Shown here: in pieces, positions 11,393 to 22,235 of the stretch
Numbering within the stretch: position 1 is the stretch's first letter
Layout: every line of letters begins with the position of its first letter
The notes under the pieces: generated by a model
Seen by the model: the letters and a program-made list of their open reading frames with translations, nothing else
Database searches by the model: none
What the model was told of the DNA's origin: nothing
Position numbers and translations under genes: made by a program
Assembly (NCBI GenBank): GCA_036346375.1
Contig: CM070500.1
Location: forward strand, 81,386,437 to 81,450,436
DNA from: Guadua angustifolia
Taxonomy: Eukaryota; Streptophyta; Magnoliopsida; Poales; Poaceae
DNA length: 64,000 nucleotides
Reading direction: 5' to 3'

Positions 11393-12156
11393 TAAGGAAC
11401 AAGGATATTTATCTATGCCATACAATCCTATTTACTTTAGTCACTCCAATCATTCATTCACTGCAGCCATTCATTCACTTTACTCATTCTCATACACCAG
11501 CTGAAGCCTCGGCTCTGCATCTCCTTCGTGGCCGCCGATCCATTCCAGCGCATCTCTGTCCAACTCCAGTGAAGCTCCGGCCATCTCCAGCGGTAGAGTG
11601 TGGAATCTTGGCTAGAGAAACTAAGATCTCGGCCCAAAATTCTGAGATTTCGCCCAGCACAGAAAATTTCGAGGTGATTAAAAAATCTTTTACAAACCAA
11701 TTAGTGTATGTATTTTGGGTGATATATCAGTATGTATTGCCATATTAGTGTATATAATTGTTGGGTATATGTATTTCTAGGCCAGATTAGTGAACAATTG
11801 CATCTTATTACCTTAGTCAGTACGCATGGATGCATCTTGTTACTGTGAAGTATAGTAGACATTAGACAATCCATCCAACCAGCACATTAGTGAGAAAAAA
11901 GTCAAGATTGATTATGTCATATATATTGTATGTAAGAAGAATTATATTGCGATAATAATTTAATGTGCACATAATTTGGGTGCTTTCATGTACTGTCAGG
12001 AGATAGAACCCATGAATTTACGAAGATATCATACTTAAATGCTAGTATGCTAGGTTTACTTTGCTCTCTTTTAAGCTATTTTAGTTCGGCTAAAATTTAT
12101 ACTAAATCCAAGTTAACCATTCTCAGTTATTTTTCGTCTCATTGCAGTTTCTCCCG

Positions 12157-14927
12157 ATGGCGGATCGTGTGGGTACCATATGGGAGCATGGGGAGCATGT
12201 CGAACCAGCTGAGTCAAAGTGCAATTACTGCAGGCATGTCATGAAGGGTGGAGGGGTGACCCGTCTGAAGGAACATCTGGCTGGCCGCGCCAGCGATGTG
12301 AAGGCATGCCTAAACGTGCCTAAAGTGGTTAAGCAAGCCATGCTAGCTGACCTCCATGGAGGTCGAGAGAAGAAGGAGAAGGAGGTGGTGGTCAAGGATT
12401 GACCCCAAGTTCGGGGTCCGGGAGTGGTGCAGCGAGAACAATCCAATCTACTCTTACCAAAATATTCGAGAGGTCCAAATTGGCACGAGAAAGCTATGCA
12501 TCCATCGATGTTGACCTCGAATGGAGTGGTGCCCTGCAGCAACCCCGTATTGACACTGCATTCAAGCAGGGGGTAGTAGAAGCTAGGGGGGATGGTCAAA
12601 GTGGTTTCATGCTAATGCAATTCTAGGAAAGAAGGCCGAGTGCCTATATTTCACAGGTACGAAATAGTCATACATTTCTCAGTTACAACTCTTGTGATGA
12701 TTGTACTAATCTCTTATGGTCATGATGGACAGCTGCAATTAAGCTGATGTAGGAGCTAGGCTAGGGGGTTCATGCACCACGAAGCCACGAGATAGACAGG
12801 AAGTACCTGGATGACAATGAGTAGGAGATAATCCGGCACCTACGAAGGTTTAGGGAAGACTGGGCCACATTTGGTGTTATAGTAATGTGTGACGCCTGGA
12901 CTAGATCTACTCATTAGAGTATTATCAACTTCATGATGTACTGCAATGGGGTCATGTTCTTTCATAAGACCATCAATGCAACAGGTACAACATTCGGTTA
13001 TGTTTTTACCCTTCCATAAGACCGTGAGTACAACCTTCTGATTTGTTCATTCATAGGCAAGGTCTAGGACCACAAGTACCTGCTATGCGAGATAACAAAG
13101 ATCGTAGCCGAGGATATTAGGGCAGAGCACGTTGTGCAGGTGGTTACTAACAACAGTGCCAACTTCAAGAAACCATGCCAGATGTTACGAGTGTAGTACC
13201 CACGGATTATATGGTATCCATGCTTGGCACATACTGTGAATCTTATGCTGAAAGACGTGTGTGATATCCTAGAAATCAAACAGGTTGTGGGACAGGTCAA
13301 GACAATTTGTAGATTCATGTATAACCACAAAAATCTGCACACACAGATGTGGCAACATATTGGAAAGAGTTGGTAAGGCCAAATGCCACTAGGTTTGGCA
13401 CGACTTTTATTTTCCTAGAAAGCTTCCACAAAAAGGAGTAGTTCTAGCAGTGGATGACACATCCTGACTGGGCAGGTAGCAAGTGGGCTACGATGGAGGA
13501 GGGCAAATATGCATATGACCACCTCCTAAGCAGGGAGTTTTGGGAGTGGATGGAGTGGACCGTCTTGACCGTGGAACCCTTGTACAAGATGCTGAGATTT
13601 GCGGATCAAGACAAGTTACCAATAATCAGTGGTGTCATGATGCAGTACACGATTGTGCGAAATGAGTATAACAACCGTTTGCGGGAGCACGGAGAGCATT
13701 ACAAGATATTCTTGCACATCCTAGAAAAGATGTTTACCAAAATAAGGGAAACCACATTCGTGCAAGCAGGTCAGTGAAATTAATATGTTCAGTTATGTTA
13801 TGGTAACTATGCAATGTTCGCATCTGTTACGCTAATTGTACAATGATTTGTCCATTGCAGCCTCCGTGCTTGACCCACGATCTCAGTTCTCGTACAATAT
13901 ATGCAGCACTTTGCATAAAGTGGGAGCACTATCTACTGCACTAGGAATTATGTCTGATGACGATGGTACCGCGATGCAGGCGTTACAGGAAGCTGATGTA
14001 TACCGTCTCAGGAAAGGACGGTTTGCCACCCAGCTTGCACAATACAACGCCATCGATGACCGCATGACAGCAGGTAAGCACGTAATTTCAGTTATTTTTA
14101 TTAGTGACGCACATTGATGATGTTGCCATATTGCCTACAGCTCAATAGTGGATGGCGTTTGGGAATGAGAACCAGCTTTGCAGAAGTACGCTTCACGGTT
14201 AGTGTCACAGTGTGCATCATCAAATGATTGCGAGCATAATTGGAGCACATTTACCTTATTGCACACGCAACTCAAGAACCGATTCAGTTATGCGAAGCTC
14301 CAGCAACTCGTAATCGTGCACTACAACCTGTGACTTCACTTGCGGGACTACGAATCCAGCCGCGAGCCTCAGGACAAGGACCCAATCGATCACCTCATTG
14401 AGGGTGCGATGCATCCTAATAGTGACCCTATTGTAGAATGGTTCGACTCGTCTAGGTCTGGTGGAGAGCCCTTACTAGACGAGAACAGTGGGATCAACCC
14501 ACCTCTCACAGCGAGATTCTTAGTAGACTCCATCCCGTCGGAAGAAATGAACAAGGTCACAGGTAACCAAAGTAATTGTTTTCCATTCCACCTGTGAATC
14601 ATGTATACCGAAACTTTACAACGGTGTTAATATTACTTACACTTGGCCACAGGTAGGAAGAGTCACCCAGATTGGGCCGAGTACATGGTCGGTGATACAC
14701 ACAAAGGGAAGAGAAAGCGTGCAAACAATGACGCAGACGACGACATGCTAGCAAGAGCTTTATGCGGATTGGAGAAGTTATGGAACAACCAGCCTCCTAA
14801 GGGAAAAGGCAAAGATCCAGCTACTGATAAGCCTGATATCGGCAGTGATGATGAGACAACTACACCTGCTGATAATGAGCAGTGCCTCAGTAGTAACTTA
14901 GCGACAAAGACAGACTCTCAGCGATGA
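12157..14927 (+). pseudogene. hAT transposase pseudogene (BED finger, DUF659-like, dimerisation domain)
   Basis: The start ATG at 12157 follows a plausible acceptor (TTGCAG). Residues 1-81 form a BED-type zinc finger with CNYCRHVMKGGGVTRLKEHL and a following Cys. Later blocks are DUF659-like (13080-13360, with VVTNNSANFKKPCQ and WYPCLAHTVNLMLKD), an internal domain (13454-13777), ASVLDPRSQFSYN (13861 on), and the hAT dimerisation motif NWSTFTLLHTQLKNRFSYAK around 14240-14300. A charged tail follows (14340-14927) with a basic GKRKRANN segment. Stops and frameshifts occur within several blocks, so no full protein can be made. Some breaks could be introns, but the stops within the DUF659-like and dimerisation blocks cannot. 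Confidence 0.8.
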
Positions 14928-16293
14928 TGGGACATAATTTGGCCGGTATACTATGCGCCTCTGTTCACAGCCACAATCGCCACCAGGATCACAACAGGAG
15001 GTTAGTCCCTCGAGGAGGGGCTCATAGAGGCATACCTGTAGTAAGGGGAAGGGCGTGTCGAGTGGTGGGGGTGGGCGACAGGCAGAACAGCCGCAAGATG
15101 ACGCAGGCTCATGGTGTAGCAGCCAGTCTTCGTGCCATTTTGGTCTTCCAACTGAGCATAGTGGGTACGGTTCAATGTCATATAGAGGGGATTAGGGTGG
15201 GTACAGTTACAGACAGAGTTATGATGGATCTAGCATCTTTTGATCGTTTGACTACACTGATCCATACGTCGATCCATATGCACGGTACTTATCTATCAGT
15301 GTCAGGTACCTTCACTAGTCCGAGAATTATAGCGCCTAGATGTTTCATTATGAACATTGGAAGTCTGCTTGGTTACCGCGGGATATGACCTGTAAAGAAT
15401 ACAAGCAACAACACGAGATGATGTATCACGAGGTCATTGTCGACAACGCGAAGGTCGAGTTTGCACCACAAGTGTACTACTACTCGTAGGTACGTGATGC
15501 AAATAGATATTGATTTTATTATCATGCAAATATGGGATAAATTGTCATATGTATCAATTTTATTTTATGCCTATTAATTGTAATGCAAATATACATCGAT
15601 TGTCTGCAATTGTCACTCTCCAATTCCAAATTTCAGTCGAAATGCTACCAAAATTTCTAACTTCACGAATTGATAATCATCTAAAAATTTTATGGAAAGG
15701 TTAATGATGCATAACAATCATCCAATTAAAATTTCAAAATTTTCTAACATACTTTCAACCATTTTCCATCCGGACATCACCGCTGTCTGAATTTTTAAAA
15801 ATTCCTCAAGATTCACCATCTTTTGAAAATTTTATGGAAAGATTACTATTATGATAGAATCATGCACAAAAAATTACAAATATTTCTAATGTGGTTTGTC
15901 CCATTTTTCATTCAGTTCAAAATTATCGGTAGTGTTTTATTAGGATAGTAGTCATGTTTTATTTTTTAAAAAATTTGTTTTATTAGGATAGTAGTCATGT
16001 TTTAATTTTTAAAATTCCACTAGAGTCATAATTATCTAAAATTTTTATGGAAACATTATCAATGTGTCAGTGATCTTCAGAAGAAATTTCAAAAAATTTT
16101 AACTACGTTTCGATTAGATTCCACGCCGTGCAATTTGCGGCGATATTTCGGTTTGACCTGTAGCTCCAAAACCGGATTTAAATTTATGTTTTTTCATTTT
16201 GGCCAGAATTTGTTTGAATTGCCGAGATTTCTCTGAAATTTTGTTCTCCGATCACAGACGATATTTCGAGCGAAATCGAGATTTCAATCCTTA

Positions 16294-16375
16294 GCTATGC
16301 CGCTGCTGGGGCGTATGATGAAGCGTTTGAGATGTGCTACATCGCCCTTCACGACTCACGAGTAGTAACACCTAA
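16294..16375 (+). pseudogene. PPR protein pseudogene, 3' fragment
   Basis: Directly after the hAT element. Joined to 10539 it reads Thr-Ser-Tyr-Ala-Ala-Ala-Gly-Ala-Tyr-Asp-Glu-Ala-Phe-Glu-Met, which completes a PPR motif begun before the insertion. Beyond about 16375 the similarity fades. Confidence 0.7.
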
Positions 16376-17689
16376 GTGTTTAATCGAGATATCAGAAATT
16401 CAGAATCATCGGACACTCCACGACATTCAACCATTTTCTTGCACGGCCTCCGGTATGGGTACATCATACATCGCTCAATTCCCTCCAACTTGTTTGATAG
16501 AAAAATAACAACCGGTAATCTTTGGTTCAAGTCTCACTTTGGGAAAAATATGCCATAATTCGCGCATGCTTGTACCAGTCGCTGGTGTCATCAGAGAAAC
16601 TCCTGTTCAGATCATACTAAGTTCGCAGCATTTCCGAAACTATTCATGGTGTTGCGGGTTCCTGAGATTGTACATAAATGGAGGTACCGATGAGAAATTT
16701 TACAATGTATTATACTAGTAGTATATGGTAAATAGTAAAAAATAGATCTAGCTATTGATTTGTTGAGGTTATTCCTATTACTCTATTACCAAAAGAAGTA
16801 TAAATAAATACTATATAATATGATCCATTTGATCGAAAAGAATGAACGGTCTATATTAAATGTAGTTTATCATAAAAGGGTTTATCCATTAGAAAGAGCA
16901 GCTCCACATAAAATGGTGAAATCATAAGAGATAGGACAATAAACCAAGGATGCTTTACTGAAAGCTAGCGCAGCTCATCTGCAATATGTTGCGAAGTGTG
17001 AAGCCTAATTGAAACATCAGTTGCTCCAAATTAACGCTTGACATTTGTGAGGTAAAGATATCCAATCTAACAATGGAAACATCACCGAACAAATGTGAGG
17101 ATTAGTCTTCTCAAAGAGGACAACGTGAGGATCCTCGCTATTGATTGGTACAACACTATAGTTGCAGCTTACAATAGAATTTAAAAAATCAAAAATATTA
17201 TAATAGAATTAACTGTTTTAGAGTAGAACACAGCAGTCTTTCAAGCGAATATGCTGTATTGTAGACTGCTAACAATGTTCCTTCCCCCAACGAAGTATGT
17301 CCCTACAGAACATGATTTTCTAAGTAACTCGTCTCGCAGAGTCGCTGTACTTGTTGAGGACATGTTTCAGATAGGTCCCAAGCATTGGACAGATGAGAGA
17401 GTATCAAACAGTACAATATTTGTTCACAATCTATACATTTCAGAAAAATGAACACATGGATACCACATAAAAGGCACCTTCGAGGCAGAAGAATTTACAA
17501 ATCCTTAATATTTCCTCCGTCCAAGATTAATAGACGTATATTTTGAGGAAAGGGTTTTGAGAGACCATATGGTGGTTTATCCTATTTATAATGAGTAATT
17601 GACTGTGTTTGATGCTGTGTACTTGAGTTTGGATCTGATATGAGCTTGCTTTGCCATGGGCAATTTGATCTAAGAGGTCTTAGCTTTAT
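16376..17689. other. Unassigned AT-rich sequence
   Basis: No gene recognised. Around 17510-17560 a sequence starting CCTCCGTCCAAGATTAATAG looks like one end of a Stowaway-type MITE; no partner end was found. Confidence 0.4.
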
Positions 17690-18420
17690 TCAGAGTGGTC
17701 ATGACCTAGTTTAGAATGATAATGACCTTGTTTTGATTGATCGTGGCTTCACCACTAAGTGGTCATGATACTCCTAAAGAGATTGTGTTTCTAGAGAGGT
17801 TGTTTCCAAAAGTGGTCATTTCTAAAGTGGTCATGGACTTTATGACCGCTAGAGTGGTCGTAGGCTTTGTGACATCTAGAGTGGTCGTGGCCTTTATAAC
17901 CACTAGAGAGGTTGTTCTTAAAGGGGTCGTAACCACTATAGAAGTGGTTGTGACCTCCCTAGAAGTGGTCATCACCATTATGAGAGTGGTTATGACCTCT
18001 GTGACTACTAAAGAAGCTGTCCCTAGAATGATCATGACCACTATAGAAGTGGTCGTGATCTCCTAGGGAGTGGTCATGTGACCTCTGTGATCACTAGGGA
18101 GGTCGTACCTGTAGTGGTCATAACCATTATAAGAGTGGTCTAGACCTCTAAAGATTTCTAATGGAGTGGTCTAGTCCACTATGGAAGTGGTCCTGACAAC
18201 TGAGTAAGTAGTCATGACCTTTGTAAGAATGATCATAGCCAAGAGTGGCTTTGAGTGGTCTCTGCCAAGAGTGGTATTTGGCCTTGGGAGATCATAGCCA
18301 AGAGTGGTCTTTAGCTTTAAGGGGTCACAGCCTAAGGAGGTCATGACTTGAAGAGTGGTCGCAAACCAAGATGGTCATAGTCAAGAGTGGTTGTGGACCA
18401 AGGTGGTCATGGTTTAATTG
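17690..18420 (+). repeat. Degenerate GTGGTC-rich tandem array
   Basis: About 730 bp in which GTGGTC or its variants (with CATGACC, CGTGACC, CATAACC following) recurs roughly every 25-40 bases. GGTCATGACC-like palindromes and ACCACTA/TAGTGGT pairs recur. The open frames inside it, rich in Val, Thr and Met, are products of the repeat. Confidence 0.7.
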
Positions 18421-18529
18421 ATTCTAGGTGGGATCTCTTGATATTTGAATAATCACTGATCTTTGTTTGTTTGCTAATGCATATTTATTTGAAACAATGC
18501 TATGTAATGGTTTACTTATTTGTGTTGGT

Positions 18530-20275
18530 TATAGGACTCTGGAGGTAGGTCATAGTGAGGCGAAGGTGAGACCGGGACTAGACTAGGAGAGCTGCAGCAC
18601 AGAATGGTCAAGGAACGCTAGAAGATAATTAAGGGCAGGAAGTGGTTGCAAGCCAGAAATATAAGGAATCAGAGTATGAAGCATTGGTCATGGATATGAC
18701 AGGCAATGGCAACGTGGACCGAGATTAGGCTCAAGGAGGAATTGAGGTTCAAAACAATCAAGGAGGCCAAAGCCATCATGGTGAAACGGACAAAGACATG
18801 TGGCATGCCATGTGATTTAGGCCCATTTGCAAGCGAGAACGGTTCAGGGGAGTTCGAACATTTTAGAAGCTTAGCGGCGAGTCATTAGGACCACATGAAA
18901 GGTGACTAATCATGGAAGATACTTCAGGTGGTTGGATGAGATTATAACTTGAGCATGAAAGGTGACAAAGTATGGAAGAAACATCATTGGATCAAGTGTT
19001 CGTGGGTGAAGCAAAGGCTAAGTTAGTGTTAAAGGGTATAGTTAAAATCTGTGATGTTGTTAGGTTTCGAGTTAGCCCGAGTAAGTTAATTTTTGCCCTT
19101 GCTAAGATTACTTATGAGAGAAGGAAGTCATCTAAGGATGGAAATTAACTTAGTTGTGCTATAAATGGAGCGCTGGAGAGATGTCTCCAGCACCTTGGTC
19201 AGAACCTTGGTTGGTACCCTGATTTTTACTAAGGTTGGAACCAACCTTAGAGAAGGGTTTTTTCAGTTTCTTTGTACTCTATTAAGTTTTACCCATTTGA
19301 AAGTGTGACTTTGTAACTTGCCCACCTAGAAGTCTGGCTTTGTAACCATCTCTTTCTAAGCGATATAAGATCCAAGTTTATCTATATTCTAAAATCTATT
19401 CCAGTTCTTGTAGTTTTGCTTGATTCTTTCTTGCAACTTGAGCTGTGCTTCACCTTCTTCTGCTTATTCTATCTCTATTGGATCTAGGATGCATAAGAGG
19501 TTGAGGAGTTCATCAAGAGCATGTTCTAAACCATCAAGATCCACTAGAACTTATATTTGCTCAAGTTTTTTTGTCTCCTTTCTTTTTGAGTCTTTGTTCT
19601 TTTTTTGGTTTCTTTCTCTTTTGTTCTTGTGTTACCAAAGATGGATGATTAATGGATGGACCTTCTATAGATCATATCCCAATTATCTAGGCAAATCTTA
19701 AGCAAGATCTTAGATTTTTCTCGAGAAACCGATATATCTTTTCTTGGCTTGTTTGAAGGGTGTGCCTTTGGGGTTTTTACTTGCTGTGACATTTGAGAGA
19801 TTATCTAAGATCATCTTCATCGTCAAAATCCCCAAGAGCAAGCTCAGGGTGAAGTGGGTGGGTTTTATCCTCATCTTGGTGCATCATTATTTTAATTAAA
19901 AAAGTCAGAACTTTAACATCAATCCTTACAATTGAAGTTTAGAATAGGTTCTTGACATCTATAGAAAGATGTATACAAAGTTTCACGAGACTTAAATCAG
20001 TCAATCAAAAGTTATCTCAATTCTAGCTTTTGAAATCGTGTTGATTTTATTGTTCATCTCGATTCTACTGTTCACCCGAGAGCACTGGACATTTGCCTAA
20101 TGCTGACTTAGCTGAGCTCTTTAGTTGGCTCTTTTAGAGAGGTAGCTTGAATGCTCTTTTGTGTTTTGGCCTGGTTGAGCTTTTCAGTTAGCACTTTTAG
20201 AAAAGATGCTTGAAATTTTTGGAGGGGAATTTTCAATTGGCTCCTATTCACCCCTCTCTAGTTGTCTTTTTGGTC
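18530..20275 (+). mobile_element. Possible relic of a copia-type LTR retrotransposon
   Basis: A TATA-like GCTATAAATGGAGCG lies at about 19159. The sequence near 20225-20270 (GGCTCCTATTCACCCCTCTC) resembles the leader just before gag in grass SIRE/Maximus copia elements. No gag or pol frame and no paired LTR were found. The assignment rests on resemblance remembered from that lineage. Confidence 0.3.
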
Positions 20276-20300
20276 CTTTAGGTTGATGTTCAGTTTTCAA

Positions 20301-20515
20301 GGGACTGCAACTTAAGTAGTCCCTATCCGCCTAGATTGATGGATTGAGATAATAAATGGTCCAGATCATCCAACAGTGAAGCTACAGTGTGCTATATCGT
20401 CTGCTACAGTAGAAAATGGTAGTGTTTTCACTATAGTAATACTAAAGATCTAGCCGTCACTTTTTGATCCAACGGTCCTCGTGAAGCTATCAAAGTTGCA
20501 GTCATAGAGGACTGC
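20301..20515. repeat. Short MITE-like repeat
   Basis: GACTGCAACTT near the left end and its complement AAGTTGCAGTC near the right end form an inverted pair. The block resembles 556-715 in order and content (GCAACTTAA, a CTAGATC-like core, a TCCAACGGTC-like core). Confidence 0.35.
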
Positions 20516-21285
20516 ATGACATCATAAATATAGGGCGTATTTCATATTATAATGCCAAATTGGTGTGATATTTCCTTTATACCCTAAAAATATCTAACTT
20601 TATATTCTCTATATACATGTATTGAATATAGTGTTTACAGGTAATAATTAAGGATAGTCTAGTCATTATTAGAAAATCCTCTTCGAGAAGTTTGTTCGAC
20701 AATAGATCCTGAAGAAAGGAGAACAGAGACAGTCGATGTGAAAATATGCCTAGATTGTGAAGCCACAGAGCATTCTGTTGTGTGTAGCAGGCACAACAGA
20801 GAAACAACAAAGAAAACAAGTGCTCTTCAGAAATTGAAACTAAGCCATTAAAATAATAGTAATCGAAGCAGCATACAGGAAACAATGCCCATTAACATAC
20901 ACAAACAATATCTGTGAGAAGGCCATGAAACAGAGGCATAATCATAGATAATAAACTAAACTCCACATTACAACCACAATGACTAGCATATGAAGCATTT
21001 GGCCTATCTCGTTGTTTGATTACAAAGTTAAAGAGGAGCCAAATCCATACCAGTGGTTCACATTTCACGACATCCATCACACGAGTGTGGTATTCATCGA
21101 TGCCTAGTGCTGGAAAGAAGAAGCGTCACCGAGCATAGAGTTGTCAGTTGTGCATTCAACGATGCGGCGGGCTTCGCCTGGGCCTTGGATAGCTTGGGCA
21201 CGGCGACGGTGGCAGCACAGGCGCAGAACCTACTACCGTAGATGCCCCCTCCTTTTCTCTTTGGCCACCGGCGAGCCCCGCCTGT

Positions 21286-21931
21286 CAGGGGTGGAGGGAA
21301 GGGGGGCGGGTAGGGGCCTGACCCACCCCCAACTAAAATAAGGTTTAGTAGATAGTAATTAGTAGTAGCTAGCATTAGCAAACAACAAATAAAAGTCTAG
21401 TCCATTCTCAATAGGTAAAATTTTCATTTTTCTTAACTTGATGTATGCAATGCTTAATTTCTCCTGCTAACTTAACAAATGGACTATATAAAATAGGTAA
21501 AACTTCCTATTATTCAATGGTTGATAGGCTGTTACGATTAGTCATAACTCTTTCGGTGTCAACAGCAACCACAGAGCGAGTATTTTCAACTATGAAACTT
21601 GTCAAGACCCGCCTTCGAAATAAAATAGGAGATGACTTTCTTCAATATTGTATGATAATTTACATTGAAAAAGAACTAGCAGTGAAAATTAGTTTAGATG
21701 AACTTATTGACTTATATGATATTCTAGATAGTCTTAGAACTAAATTTAAGTTAATAGAAATGTAAGTTTCTTATTCTAAAAAATATGTCATATTTTTCTT
21801 ATGTGAACATGTGATTATGCTATTTTTAAATTTAAATGCATCGATATTGCTATGATATTTTTTATAGATACTATAATAATTTTTAATTGGTCCACGTGGC
21901 CCCTCTAATCCGAAATCCTGGCTGCGCCCTA
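21286..21931 (+). mobile_element. Internally deleted hAT element
   Basis: 646 bp flanked by CCGCCTGT (21278-21285) and CCACCTGT (21932-21939), seven of eight bases identical. The left end is CAGGGGTGGAGGGAAGG and the complement of the right end TAGGGCGCAGCCAGGATTTC; these resemble grass hAT termini. It retains only the C-terminal part of a transposase. It lies about 300 bp upstream of the RH20 start codon and could affect that promoter. Confidence 0.8.
21445..21765 (+). pseudogene. hAT transposase C-terminal fragment (TTF-type zinc-finger family)
   Basis: The frame contains VSTATTERVFSTMKLVKTRL followed by RNKIGDDFLQYCMIIYIEKE, the hAT dimerisation motif of TTF-type zinc-finger transposases in plants. 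It ends with a natural stop after KLIEM. The N-terminal zinc finger and catalytic core are missing. Confidence 0.85.
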
Positions 21932-22235
21932 CCACCTGTCAACCACCTTGTGCGCTTTCGCTGTGCAGCTATCTCCAGAGGCGAAACGTACTCTGCCAGA
22001 ATACGCTTAGTAAAATGCCGCACGCGGCTAGCTGTCCTCTTGAACTCGCGGGTCGCGGCCACTGATTCCATTTTCCTCCGATTCGATTCGCCGGGTTGTT
22101 CTTCCAGGATTTTATCGGCCAAAAACGTCACGCGCCGAATCAAACTCGCCACCTCAGCACTTCCCAATCCGGCTGAGTCCCCCTGGCTCTCGCCCCTAAA
22201 CCCTAACCGACCCGCCTCCGCCGGCGACCGCCGCC

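Larger units (their letters stand above)
10540..16293 (+). mobile_element. hAT-family DNA transposon with decayed transposase
   Basis: A 5.75 kb insertion in the PPR pseudogene. An exact 8 bp target duplication GCTATGCC flanks it (10532-10539 and 16294-16301), as expected of hAT. The ends are imperfect inverted repeats: CAGGGTTAGAAATC on the left and the complement TAAGGATTGAAATC on the right. Internally it carries a BED finger, a DUF659-like domain and a hAT dimerisation domain on the plus strand. Both subterminal regions are AT-rich and resemble the related non-autonomous copy at 35580-37040. Confidence 0.88.
21094..22167 (-). pseudogene. Minus-strand open frame split by a hAT insertion, function unknown
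   Basis: The ATG at 22167 opens a frame beginning MGSAEVASLIRRVTFLADKI that runs into the hAT element at 21931. Excising the element and one target copy (joining 22167-21940 to 21285-21094) keeps the frame and gives one uninterrupted 139-residue frame ending at 21094. It is basic, with many Arg and Lys. The product is not recognised. The start lies only 68 bp from the RH20 start on the opposite strand, so it would overlap the RH20 leader. It could be a small divergent gene killed by the insertion, or an accidental frame in GC-rich DNA. Confidence 0.35.

Noticed and set aside
17737..18066. 109-codon plus frame rich in Val and Thr
   Set aside because: A translation of the GTGGTC repeat array with no start context or family match.
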